Assembly: GCA_002069965.1 (NCBI GenBank)
Contig: MWCI01000001.1
Span: 78,045-142,044 of the forward strand
Direction: 5' to 3'
Origin: Spirochaetes bacterium ADurb.Bin218
Lineage (GTDB): Bacteria; Spirochaetota; UBA4802; UBA5550
Length of the DNA: 64,000 nt
Part shown: in pieces, positions 34,882 to 44,133 of the stretch
Numbering within the stretch: the first letter of the stretch is position 1
Layout: every line of letters begins with the position of its first letter
Notes under the pieces: model-generated
What the model saw: the letters and a program-made list of their open reading frames with translations, nothing else
Databases searched by the model: none
Told to the model about the DNA's origin: nothing
Position numbers and translations under genes: made by a program

Positions 34882-37200
34882 ATGTCTTTTAACTATCTCA
34901 GCTCTTTGAGATACTGCTTCTTTGTTCAGAGATTCCCAAAAATCCCCTTTTCGCTGGATCAGCTTATGCTCCAGTAGAAATTTTATACCTCTTGAGGCAA
35001 TATCCTTATAGCTCCCATCAAATTTTATTGGGTATTCACTTAAAAATCTTTCAACATATTTTTTTATCTTATGGGCTTTCAAAAGATGATTTTTTCTATC
35101 AAGTAATGCACAGATTATATGATGTGGCAAAATTATTTCATCAGCAATCCATGACTCTGTTACAACATCTGTTATATCTATACCGGCATTTGCCTCCCTT
35201 GTAAAATCAGAAAGAAAAAATAAATCAGAGAATCTCACATGAACTGGTTCGGAAAATTCTTTTCTCACTGTGTTTTCATCAAATTTTTCTGGATAGGAAA
35301 GCTGGCATGGAACAAGGGCTATTTCAGTTGACTCCTTAAACATAACACGAGTCAAAATAGAAAAAAAACTATTATCAACTGGAGATATATCAAAATTTTT
35401 TTCGGGATACTCCTCGGGGAAATATAGAAGATTGACTCCATGGGAGATTAAGGTCGACAGATATTGAATAACACATTCTCTATACACAGGGTTATTGAAT
35501 CTTCTTTTATCTATTATAAATCCACCGCTTTTTTTAATCAAATACTTGTGGAGTATCCCGCTAATATTTTCAGATGGAACATAAAAACGGGGAAGAGGCA
35601 GTTCTTTTTTATATATTGAAAATAAATAGTAAAAGTAGTCCTTTAAATTTTTAAATCTTGCAACGTATATGATGTTTACTCTATCCTTAAGATTTTTAAT
35701 ATTTGAAAAATTACCTTTAATTTTTATTTTATTGCGGCTGCCGGTGATTTTATTGAGAATATATTTGCTATAGGAAAATTTTAGAAAAAGGTTGGAAAAA
35801 AAAGAGTTATTATAATCAATGATTTCATCTATATATAGAGCGCTCAGTTTTTTCACAAATTTTGGATAGTTATACAGTGTAAGTTCAGATATATAGGCAA
35901 ATTCATGACCAAGAGAGATTTTGCCGCTTTCTTTTAAATTTTTAGCTGATTCTTTTAGTTTGGTTATTATATAATTTTTATTTTCAGTTGAATTGTCTTC
36001 TCTGGTAAATTTATCAACTACACTTTCAAGAATAATCTTTTTAAAAGCCTTACCCTTCAGGGTTTCAAGGCCAATCTTTTTCTCTTTTACGTGGAGTTTT
36101 GCATAAGAATAGATTTCATTAAATTTTTCTGGATTCTTTATAGTTTCAATTAAAAGCGACGGTTCTTTTTTGTTAAGAAGAACCTCATAAAGGGATCTAT
36201 ATACAGGTATATCTATTGATTTCTTTGCAGCCAGCTCAATCAAGGGCTCTATTGCATAAGCACCCTCTGCAAGATAGTTAAAGTTGCTACTTATCTTCTC
36301 AAGGACATATTCAGGTTTAAATTTTAGATAGATTTTATCTGTCCAGGAAAGAGTTGTTCCCCTCTCCAAAATTTTTGTTGCAACTTCTCTTCCAAAGCGT
36401 CTGTTTCTGCTATGTTCGCTTAAGGCTGTAGCAACAAGGTCCCCTGCACCTGCAATGTCAATTATAGTTTCTGGCTTTGCACCAAGAGCTGTGCCCAGTT
36501 TATACATTTCTTTAAGTGATTCTGCAATTAAGGCTCCCTCAAGATTATCACCACACTTTGGCAGAACGCTTATCATACCTGCAGCTATTGCAGCTGGATT
36601 TTTTAATGTCCCACCGAGATCTACCCCTATAATATCATCACTTTCCCTGCATTGAAAGAAATCGCAGTTAATTAGACTCACAAAAATTTTACGATCTGCT
36701 TCTGAGTGCGAGGCAACAACTATACAGGTATGAAAGTATTTAGTCACTTCTTCGGCATGGCTTGGTCCATAAATGCCAACAACTCTCCCCTTGTAATCGG
36801 GAATAATTTGTTCAATAGTTTCTGAGATGGTCAAAATTTCATTGTTGAACTTGCAAAAACCCTTTGTAAGATAAGATATGGGTATTTTTTCTATTAGCAA
36901 ATCCCCTACTTTTTTGACTGTATCAGGAATAACCTTTGATGGTGTTGCTATAATAAGCGCTTCTGAATTTGATATTGCATCTTTTAAATTATTAGTTGCC
37001 CACATGTTAGCTGGCAGAGGAACACCAGGTAGGAATTCGCTGTTAACCTTTTTATTGTTTATGGAGTTTACTGTAGATTTTTCATAAGCCCACATCTTAA
37101 CAATAATTCCTGGGTGATTTTCTGCTATGACCTTTCCCACAGCAGTTCCCCAGGAACCTGCGCCTATGATTGCTATCTGTTTTATTTTTTTTTGCATCAC
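34873..37200 (-). CDS. gpsA: Fusion: glycerol-3-phosphate dehydrogenase GpsA + degenerate PlsB-like acyltransferase
   Basis: Residues 1 to about 345 are NAD(P)-dependent G3P dehydrogenase: Rossmann motif IGAGSWGTA (12-20), catalytic K200 in GGTLKNPAAI, and GAGDL at 251-255. After a charged linker (about 365-440), residues 490-700 follow glycerol-3-phosphate acyltransferase PlsB: VARFKNLKDY matches CHRSHMDY, GGFIID is motif II and ALVPCQLSY is motif IV. The catalytic His of HxxxxD is F516 (D521 remains). The EGGRSRTG motif III reads PEEYPEKN. The acyltransferase is probably inactive or altered. Third gene after dnaG and rpoD. Confidence 0.88.
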   Translation of the reverse strand: MMQKKIKQIAIIGAGSWGTAVGKVIAENHPGIIVKMWAYEKSTVNSINNKKVNSEFLPGVPLPANMWATNNLKDAISNSEALIIATPSKVIPDTVKKVGDLLIEKIPISYLTKGFCKFNNEILTISETIEQIIPDYKGRVVGIYGPSHAEEVTKYFHTCIVVASHSEADRKIFVSLINCDFFQCRESDDIIGVDLGGTLKNPAAIAAGMISVLPKCGDNLEGALIAESLKEMYKLGTALGAKPETIIDIAGAGDLVATALSEHSRNRRFGREVATKILERGTTLSWTDKIYLKFKPEYVLEKISSNFNYLAEGAYAIEPLIELAAKKSIDIPVYRSLYEVLLNKKEPSLLIETIKNPEKFNEIYSYAKLHVKEKKIGLETLKGKAFKKIILESVVDKFTREDNSTENKNYIITKLKESAKNLKESGKISLGHEFAYISELTLYNYPKFVKKLSALYIDEIIDYNNSFFSNLFLKFSYSKYILNKITGSRNKIKIKGNFSNIKNLKDRVNIIYVARFKNLKDYFYYLFSIYKKELPLPRFYVPSENISGILHKYLIKKSGGFIIDKRRFNNPVYRECVIQYLSTLISHGVNLLYFPEEYPEKNFDISPVDNSFFSILTRVMFKESTEIALVPCQLSYPEKFDENTVRKEFSEPVHVRFSDLFFLSDFTREANAGIDITDVVTESWIADEIILPHHIICALLDRKNHLLKAHKIKKYVERFLSEYPIKFDGSYKDIASRGIKFLLEHKLIQRKGDFWESLNKEAVSQRAEIVKRHLR

Positions 37201-37218
37201 AAAACTTTGTAGTTGTAA

Positions 37219-38985
37219 TTACATATAATCCAGATAATCTTTAAGCTTTCTTGCTCTGGTGGGGTGACGCAATCTTCTCAGAGCCTTTGCTTCTATCTGC
37301 CTGATTCTCTCCCTTGTAACTTTAAATACATATCCAACTTCCTCAAGCGTATGGGCATATCCATCATCAAGTCCAAATCTCATTCTTATGACCTTTTGCT
37401 CTCTTGCAGGAAGAGTGTTGAGAACAGCCATAATCTGCTCATTTAATAACCTGTGAGCAGCTGTGTTTGCAGGTGAATCAACATCCTTGTCCTCAATGAA
37501 GTCGCCAAGTAATGAGTCCTCTTCTTCGCCCACAGGGGTTTCAAGGGATATAGGCTCTCTTGCAACATTTTTAACAGCCTTGACTTTTGCAACAGGCCAG
37601 CCAAGTCTATCTGCAAGCTCCTCAGGGGTCGGTTCTCTACCAAACTCCTGCTGGAATAACCTTGTTTCTCTCATTACTTTATTGATCTGTTCAATCATAT
37701 GAACAGGAACGCGTATTGTCCTTGCCTGATCAGATATTGCTCTTGTTATTGCCTGACGTATCCACCATGTAGCGTAAGTGGAGAATTTATATCCCTTTCG
37801 ATACTCAAATTTATCAACTGCCTTTATAAGGCCTATGTTTCCTTCCTGAATGAGATCAAAAAAGTGCATTCCTCTATTAGCATATTTTTTTGCTATAGAG
37901 ACAACTAATCTTAAGTTTGCATTTATCAGCTCTTTCTTGGCTCTTTGAATTTTCCTCTGGCCATAGGCAATTTGCTTCCCCCATTCAAGTATGTCGTCAG
38001 CCTCTGCCCCTGCCTCTTGCTCGATCCTGCGGATTTTTCTTTCGTTGTTTCTTATATCCTTAACAATCTCAAGCAATTCATCCTTATTTTTGAGTTTCAA
38101 TTCTTTTATAATAAGATCAATGTCTTCGTCTTTTTCAACTTTTCTTGCAAAGTGTTTGAGCTCTTTTAAATCCTTGTTATACTTTTCTTCTATTTCTTTG
38201 AAAAATTTATAGGTCTCATCAATTCTCTTGACCATTGATTGAATTTTATGGAAAATCTTAGAGATCTCCTCTTCGCCTATCTCCAGTTCCTCAATGGCCT
38301 GTCGAATTTTTTCTTTTGATTTGGCAATTTCTTCTTTTATCTTCTGGGCCTCTGGTGAATCTTCTTCATATCGCTTTATTTTATTTTGTAACTTCAAAAT
38401 TTTGGAGTCTTCATCAATTACTATTTTCATCTTAGCATTGTATTTCTTCTCCAAATCAGAGAGGTCAACAGATGAAAAGTAATAGAGCCTATTTATCCTC
38501 AATATCTCAGTCAGTTTTATCTTGCCAGAGGTAACCCTTGGATGATTCTTTATAAGTTCATTTACAAGCAAAGATGAATTGATTACAGCCTTTTCAATGA
38601 TAATCTCTCCTTCCTCAATTCTCTTTGCTAAATCCACCTCTTGCTCCCCTGACAGAAGTGACACTTTGCCTATCTCTTTCAGGTAAAGCCTTATGGGGTC
38701 ATCAACGTGAGAGGTATCATCTGGTGATGCTGCCAGATTTTTCTTAGATGTAGTTTTCTTTTTACTGATAACATCTGGAGTAACTTTACGAGTAGATTCT
38801 TCAACTACATCAATGCCCATCTGATTGAGCAGTATAAAAATATCGTCTATTTTTTCAGAATTAAGCAACTTATCTGGCAGTATTTCATTTATTTCATCAT
38901 AGGTGACCTCGTTATTGGCTTTACCAAGCTCAATTAACTTTTTTACTTCTGCAATGTTTTCAAGAACAAGATCATTTTTACTCAT
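37219..38985 (-). CDS. rpoD: Primary sigma factor RpoD (sigma-70)
   Basis: The housekeeping sigma factor. A short region 1.1 is followed by region 1.2 ([33 protein letters not shown]), a charged non-conserved insert, region 2 ([43 protein letters not shown] is the hallmark, given in pieces here), region 3 and the region 4 helix-turn-helix ([28 protein letters not shown]). I chose ATG 38985 (588 residues); a TTG at 39036 would add an unconserved start. It lies 60 bases after dnaG, as in the macromolecular synthesis operon. Confidence 0.96.
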   Translation of the reverse strand: MSKNDLVLENIAEVKKLIELGKANNEVTYDEINEILPDKLLNSEKIDDIFILLNQMGIDVVEESTRKVTPDVISKKKTTSKKNLAASPDDTSHVDDPIRLYLKEIGKVSLLSGEQEVDLAKRIEEGEIIIEKAVINSSLLVNELIKNHPRVTSGKIKLTEILRINRLYYFSSVDLSDLEKKYNAKMKIVIDEDSKILKLQNKIKRYEEDSPEAQKIKEEIAKSKEKIRQAIEELEIGEEEISKIFHKIQSMVKRIDETYKFFKEIEEKYNKDLKELKHFARKVEKDEDIDLIIKELKLKNKDELLEIVKDIRNNERKIRRIEQEAGAEADDILEWGKQIAYGQRKIQRAKKELINANLRLVVSIAKKYANRGMHFFDLIQEGNIGLIKAVDKFEYRKGYKFSTYATWWIRQAITRAISDQARTIRVPVHMIEQINKVMRETRLFQQEFGREPTPEELADRLGWPVAKVKAVKNVAREPISLETPVGEEEDSLLGDFIEDKDVDSPANTAAHRLLNEQIMAVLNTLPAREQKVIRMRFGLDDGYAHTLEEVGYVFKVTRERIRQIEAKALRRLRHPTRARKLKDYLDYM

Positions 38986-39045
38986 ATTTCGATTATACCT
39001 GCTAAAAAATTTTTTATAAAAAGTAGTATGACACAAAATAAGGCA

Positions 39046-40824
39046 TTAAGTTACTTTCAAAGAGCCTCTATTATACATATAATTAACAAGTTTTTCCTTT
39101 TCACGTCTTAGAATTTCTATTTCTGCAAGATATTCAAGATTGTCACCGCCTGAATTTTTCATCCTTTCAGTGTATTCTGTAATTTTAGTATCGATAGAGT
39201 GTAATTTTAATTTAACATATATTTCTGTATAAGCGGCATTTGGATCTTCTATATTACCCGATTCTGAGTATTTTTTTAAAACTCTGCTCAAAAAATCCAT
39301 TTCTGATCCTTTTTGAAAAAAGTCAAATATTTTATCAGTCTGTAGCTTATTTTCTTTAGCGTATAGATCAGAAATAGCCCTCATTATATTGCGCGATACA
39401 TCATCTTTTATTTCTTCAGGTGAAAAATCCAGAAGAAGATTTTCTGCCAGTTCGGGGTAAAGTAAAACTAACTCAAGTAAATCTCTGTAGAGTTTAGTTT
39501 CAGAGTTTAGCTGTTTAGGGATTTCCTCATTTTTTTTCAAAATAGTGATAGAATCATTTTTGATATAATTATAAAAGTCACTTCTAACAGCCTCTTCATT
39601 TAGTCTTAGAATTTCTGCAACTTTTTTGATATATTCAAAGCGTTTAGTTTCGAATTTGACTCTTTTTATAACATCAAAGAGTTTTTTTAGTATAACAACT
39701 TTATCAAGACCCCTTGTGTTTTTTATGATATTTCCAATCTGAAAATCCACAGGTGCAATAGCCTTATCTATAATAATCATTAATTCCCTTGGACCGCGGG
39801 ACATCACAAAATCAAAAGGATCTCCCTCTGGCAGTATGGCTATTTTAACATTAATGTTAAAGTCCTGAGATATCTCTATGCTTCTTGCAGCAGCCCTCAT
39901 ACCTGCTGAATCAGAATCAAAAAGCAAAACTATCTCTGAGCATAGTTGTGATAGAATTTTGACATGATTTTCGGTAAGGGAAGTGCCGAGGGGAGCTACA
40001 ACATTCTGTATTCCATTGATATGGCATCCAATTACATCTAAATATCCCTCTACTATTATTGCTCTATCGGACTCCTTGATCTCATTTGCGGCAAGGTGCA
40101 ATCCATATAGTATACTCCTTTTTTGAAAAACAGGAGACTCTGGCGAGTTGAGATATTTGGGCTGTAAATTATCATCAATAACCCTGCCGCCAAAAGCGAT
40201 AACATTTCCATTTCTGTCAAAAATCGGGAACATTAATCTATGTCTGAATTTGTCAATATAGCCTCCCCTGCTTGATTTGCTTACAAGGCCAATTTTTTCT
40301 GCAATCGATAAATCCTGACCATATTTCTTTAACAATAATGAAAATCTGTCCCACTCATCAGGTGCATAGCCTATATGAAACTGGGAAAGCTTATCCAAGG
40401 TTAGCCCTCTTTTCTCTAAATATTTTACAGCAGGAGTTCCTGCCTCTGATACAATAAACTCTTTATAAAATTTTAAAGCATGGAGATTGATTTTTTTTAT
40501 TTTCTCATAGGAATCATCTTCGTTTTTTTCATCAGATACAATAACCCCAACCATCTCTCCTGCTTTTTTTACACTGTCGATGAATGATATGTTTTCCAGT
40601 TTTGAAATTAATGTAAATACATTACCTCCGGCATTGCATCCAAAGCAATGAAAAATTTGCTTATCTGGAGATACCACAAAAGACGGTGTATTCTCTTTAT
40701 GAAAAGGGCAAAGCCCTATGTAGTTTTTACCTTTTTTCTTAAGCGATGGGATATACCGTGAGGCTATATCCTCAATCCGTATTCTCTCTCTGATGTAATC
40801 TATTTTGTCTTTTGGGATAGTCAA
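39046..40824 (-). CDS. dnaG: DNA primase DnaG
   Basis: Makes RNA primers at the replication fork. The N-terminal zinc ribbon has C39, H42, C60 and C63 (CPFH...CFGC). The catalytic core follows with the IIVEGYLDVIG and LLFDSDSAGM TOPRIM motifs (acidic Glu and DxD). The C-terminal DnaB-binding domain is the variable last 150 residues. At 592 residues it is standard. The start is TTG 40824, with AAGGA about 11 bases upstream. It is upstream of rpoD. Confidence 0.96.
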   Translation of the reverse strand: MTIPKDKIDYIRERIRIEDIASRYIPSLKKKGKNYIGLCPFHKENTPSFVVSPDKQIFHCFGCNAGGNVFTLISKLENISFIDSVKKAGEMVGVIVSDEKNEDDSYEKIKKINLHALKFYKEFIVSEAGTPAVKYLEKRGLTLDKLSQFHIGYAPDEWDRFSLLLKKYGQDLSIAEKIGLVSKSSRGGYIDKFRHRLMFPIFDRNGNVIAFGGRVIDDNLQPKYLNSPESPVFQKRSILYGLHLAANEIKESDRAIIVEGYLDVIGCHINGIQNVVAPLGTSLTENHVKILSQLCSEIVLLFDSDSAGMRAAARSIEISQDFNINVKIAILPEGDPFDFVMSRGPRELMIIIDKAIAPVDFQIGNIIKNTRGLDKVVILKKLFDVIKRVKFETKRFEYIKKVAEILRLNEEAVRSDFYNYIKNDSITILKKNEEIPKQLNSETKLYRDLLELVLLYPELAENLLLDFSPEEIKDDVSRNIMRAISDLYAKENKLQTDKIFDFFQKGSEMDFLSRVLKKYSESGNIEDPNAAYTEIYVKLKLHSIDTKITEYTERMKNSGGDNLEYLAEIEILRREKEKLVNYMYNRGSLKVT

Positions 40825-40855
40825 ATTGATGCCCAGTCCTTCAAGGTTTATTTTT

Positions 40856-40885
40856 AATTTACTCCAATGACATTTAATCTGTCAA
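40856..40885 (-). promoter_or_regulatory. Putative promoter of dnaG-rpoD
   Basis: On the minus strand TTGACA (40885-40880) is followed after 18 bases by TAAATT (40861-40856), about 30 bases before the TTG start of dnaG. Confidence 0.45.
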
Positions 40886-41026
40886 TATTTTGATGTTTTT
40901 TATGCAAAATGTAAAATCTTATTTTGCAATTCAAATAATTTTTGACAAATATAGCATAAAAAATCAAAGTCCTTCTATTATGATGACGATAGAATAAATA
41001 AAATAACAAAAATTTTTGAGGTTGCA

Positions 41027-42019
41027 ATGAAAAAACGCATTTTTTTAATTTCTGCAGCAGCAGTAGTAGTGCTCCTTTTGGTCGGAGGCTGGATTTTTAA
41101 TTTTACCAATGCTACGAATACTCCAAATAAAGCTGAAAATGCAGTGGCAGAAACACAAAAAGAAAGGGAATATAGCTATCCCAGCTTTTATAAAGGGATA
41201 TATCTCACAGTTGATTCAGCTTTAAACTTCCAGAAGCTCAAGGGCTTTGTGGAAAAGGCTAAAATGGCAGATTTAAACACTCTTGTGATTGATGTCCAGA
41301 GCTCAAAATTTGCAAAATGCATTGTGCCTGCAGAACATGTTCAATATGTTAAGGATAATGGCTTGCATCCAGTTGCAAGAATTGTTATTTTCCCTGATGG
41401 GCTTAAAGAGTGGCCTGTTAGTGAGGAATATATAAAGGATAAAATTGATATTGCAGAAAGTGCATGTAAAAACGGATTCAAAGAAATTCAATTTGATTAT
41501 ATAAGATTTAACGATTCCAATAAAAACAAACATGTGACAATAAAAGAGAGATACGCCTTTATAGAAAATTTTATATTACGGGTAAAAAAAGAGCTTAAGG
41601 CATATAATGTTCGCTATCAGGCTGATATTTTTGGAAGAATTCCTCTTAATCAGGATGATATAATAGGCCAGAAAATGGAAAGCATGGATAAGGTCGTTGA
41701 TATAATCTGCCCTATGGCTTATCCCTCTCACTACACATGGAGCAAAAAGTTGATGAAGGATCCATATTTTACAGTGCTTCAGACATCAAAAAAAGCAAAG
41801 GAAAGAGCTAAAAATGCACAAATTGTAACCTGGATACAAGCGTTCAGAATGAAGCTCTATGATATTCCTTATGAAAAGTATATTGAGGACCAGCTAAGGG
41901 CTGTATATGAGTCAGATATTAAAGGATTTTATATGTGGAATGCCCGTCAAGATTATGAAGTGCCAATAAAAGTAGTGATCAATTTTAACAACAAAAAATC
42001 CAATATTGCAAAAAATTAG
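41027..42019 (+). CDS. DUF4015-type putative glycoside hydrolase, membrane anchored
   Basis: An N-terminal membrane anchor (about 4-25) is followed by a low-complexity linker (26-48) and a TIM-barrel-like domain of the DUF4015 'putative glycosyl hydrolase' type. The hallmark EIQFDYIRF (about 152-160), the preceding LVIDVQ strand, and the ICPMAYPSHY segment match it. The substrate is unknown; family members are thought to act on glycans. ATG start with GAGG upstream (TTTTTGAGGTTGCA). Monocistronic, ending in a strong hairpin. At 330 residues it is the short, single-domain form. Confidence 0.8.
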   Translation: MKKRIFLISAAAVVVLLLVGGWIFNFTNATNTPNKAENAVAETQKEREYSYPSFYKGIYLTVDSALNFQKLKGFVEKAKMADLNTLVIDVQSSKFAKCIVPAEHVQYVKDNGLHPVARIVIFPDGLKEWPVSEEYIKDKIDIAESACKNGFKEIQFDYIRFNDSNKNKHVTIKERYAFIENFILRVKKELKAYNVRYQADIFGRIPLNQDDIIGQKMESMDKVVDIICPMAYPSHYTWSKKLMKDPYFTVLQTSKKAKERAKNAQIVTWIQAFRMKLYDIPYEKYIEDQLRAVYESDIKGFYMWNARQDYEVPIKVVINFNNKKSNIAKN

Positions 42020-42028
42020 CTACTATCT

Positions 42029-42059
42029 AAGCTCTATCCTCTTTTGTTGGATAGAGCTT
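42029..42059. terminator. Bidirectional hairpin terminator
   Basis: AAGCTCTATCC (42029-42039) and GGATAGAGCTT (42049-42059) form a perfect 11-bp stem with a 9-base loop, followed by TTATT. It sits exactly between the convergent DUF4015 gene and the small lipoprotein gene, so it probably serves both. Confidence 0.75.
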
Positions 42060-42517
42060 TATTCCATAAGAACATTATAAAGCGTTGTTCCCTTTGATGT
42101 AGATTCAATAATAATTTTATAAACTACCCCCTCTTTTATATCAACATATATAAAATCAGGTTTTGGCTGAAGTATATTATTTAACTTAACATACTTCCCC
42201 TGATCCTCATCCAGTACCCATTTTTCTATTTTTACAAGATGCCTGTCTGGCTCAAGCCTGGTTTCAAAAATCTTTTTTTGAGACTCAAGGGCAATTGTGG
42301 TTCTCCCAGAATCAATTTTATCTATATAAACGTTGTAGTAACATCGCCTATCATTTTCTGGATTGCTTATATCAATGTCAGAGATTATCAGAATAAAATT
42401 ATTATCAGTTATTTCTTCAGGTTTTTTCGGTTTTTCTTCTTTCTTTATTTGATCTTTTGAACATGCTAAACTAAAAATTAAAAGCAGGGTCAATATCAAT
42501 ACAAGTTTATCTTTCAT
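42059..42517 (-). CDS. Small lipoprotein
   Basis: A signal peptide with a lipobox SLAC (C19, after LLLIFSLAC) is followed by a Lys/Glu/Pro-rich linker (about 20-35) and a beta-rich domain of about 115 residues. No family recognised. It overlaps the preceding PPC-repeat gene by 4 bases (ATGA), so the two are translated together and may work as a pair at the envelope. Confidence 0.75.
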   Translation of the reverse strand: MKDKLVLILTLLLIFSLACSKDQIKKEEKPKKPEEITDNNFILIISDIDISNPENDRRCYYNVYIDKIDSGRTTIALESQKKIFETRLEPDRHLVKIEKWVLDEDQGKYVKLNNILQPKPDFIYVDIKEGVVYKIIIESTSKGTTLYNVLME

Positions 42518-44076
42518 TGCACCTCCTCAAGTTCGATTGTATATGGATTTTCATAATCCTCTATCACTGATTCAACTATAATATACCCTTTTTTATCAAA
42601 GAGTTCTCTCATTGAATACTTTTCACCTTTTGAAATTGTTTTTGTTTTTATAATATAGCCCATCTGATCTGTAGTAGAAATTTTAATTGTCCCATTAAGA
42701 GGAGCTTCTACATTTATCTTATAGCGAACTTTTCCATTTGTCTTTACAATATAATAGTCCCTGTCACCTTTATATGAAGAGAATCCTGATATTTGCTCAT
42801 GCAGAGCATTAGCATCTTTCAAACTATTATTAGGCTCTCGTTCAATATCAGAATCATATTGCATTTGCTCTATTACAATTTCATAGGGTGCATCCACCAC
42901 TGAGTTTACAGCATTAACTTTAATGTATATAAGTCCATCACAATAAACAGATGGAATAATTTCCGCTTCTCCAACTCCTTTATTGTTTATTTCCATAGTT
43001 TTATTCTTTGAAGAATCAAAAATAGTCAAAACCGCATCTAAGCTCTTATCCGGGATTAGCTTAATATTTAGATAAGACTCTGCAGCTGAATACATAAAAA
43101 AATCCACGTCTCCTGAATTATGAATATTCCCATTGATCGAATTATTGAATATTTTGCTGGCAGTTTCAAAGGAATTGTTTGGTTCAAATTCAGAGGTTTT
43201 ATCAAAGGCATTGACTTTAAGGGATAAGGAATACTTTTCTGTATTATTATATTGATATGATTTTGCCGCAACCATGATATAATAGGAATTGCTTTTATTT
43301 ATACCAAAACCCTTAATGCTTTCTGCTGCTCCCTCACCGGAGTTATCTGCACTGTAAAGAAGGTTCATCTCAGAGTCATAAAGACAGAGTATTGAGTCAA
43401 CCCCGTTAACGCCAGATAAAATTACATCCACTGTGACAGGAGATTCTTCTGTAGCTATAATCTCTGTTCTAAACCAGTCCTCCTCTCTGAAAGCATTGGC
43501 CTGGTTTTCATTATTTCTGTTTCTTGATGGAGAAAAATATCCTGAGATTGTTTCACCATCTACGATTTGATTTGCAAAATTCATGGAGTCATTTGGTTCC
43601 TTTTCTTCATGCTGAGTATAACTCACAGCAGTTGCTCGGAGAGTATACTTATCTTCAGAATTCCCCTTTTTTGCATCAAGCTCTCCATGGCGAACTGTTA
43701 TTATATAATCCCCTGATGTAACAAAGAGATTTGCAATCATCTCTGGGGAGGATTTTCTATTATCATCCACAGATTTGTAAAGTTTTGGCACTCCAGAATT
43801 AATCTCCCAAATATCAAAGGCATGGTTCACCCCCTTAACTGGGCTAAGTTCAATTTTAACAATGAGATCTTCCCTTGGCCTTATTATGTAGTTATCAATA
43901 TCGTCATCTGTTGCCAAAGTTCCCTGACAGGATTGATTAATCTCAAGAGGTGTTGCTGTTGTGAAGGTATTGTTAGGCTCAAGTTCTTCAAAAACCTTTT
44001 TTTTAGTGCATTGAAAATTGTTCAGGGAAAATAAAATTATAAACAGTGAAAATATTGACACATTATATAGCTTCAT
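42514..44076 (-). CDS. Secreted protein with four PPC-like (pre-peptidase C-terminal) repeats
   Basis: An N-terminal signal sequence (about 1-22, ending near C23; the FQC sequence is a poor lipobox) leads into four repeats. Each opens with E-P-N-(N/D)-(T/S): residues 33, 160, 298 and 414. Each continues as a beta-sandwich with a D-x-D-x-Y/F motif (DDIDNYI, EEDWF, DVDFFMY, DRDYYIV). These match the PPC domain that usually follows secreted peptidases, but no peptidase domain exists here. PPC repeats alone suggest binding or surface attachment. Overlaps the small lipoprotein gene by 4 bases. Confidence 0.8.
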   Translation of the reverse strand: MKLYNVSIFSLFIILFSLNNFQCTKKKVFEELEPNNTFTTATPLEINQSCQGTLATDDDIDNYIIRPREDLIVKIELSPVKGVNHAFDIWEINSGVPKLYKSVDDNRKSSPEMIANLFVTSGDYIITVRHGELDAKKGNSEDKYTLRATAVSYTQHEEKEPNDSMNFANQIVDGETISGYFSPSRNRNNENQANAFREEDWFRTEIIATEESPVTVDVILSGVNGVDSILCLYDSEMNLLYSADNSGEGAAESIKGFGINKSNSYYIMVAAKSYQYNNTEKYSLSLKVNAFDKTSEFEPNNSFETASKIFNNSINGNIHNSGDVDFFMYSAAESYLNIKLIPDKSLDAVLTIFDSSKNKTMEINNKGVGEAEIIPSVYCDGLIYIKVNAVNSVVDAPYEIVIEQMQYDSDIEREPNNSLKDANALHEQISGFSSYKGDRDYYIVKTNGKVRYKINVEAPLNGTIKISTTDQMGYIIKTKTISKGEKYSMRELFDKKGYIIVESVIEDYENPYTIELEEVQ

Positions 44077-44133
44077 AGAATCTGTTCCTGTTTTTTAATT
44101 GACTCAAATATTTATTAAATAACACTAATAGGA

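Noticed and set aside
38992..38997. Perfect TATAAT on the minus strand just before rpoD
   Set aside because: A -10 box seven bases before the ATG would make rpoD leaderless, but the -35 position (TTTATA) is poor and dnaG is only 60 bases upstream, so read-through is more likely.
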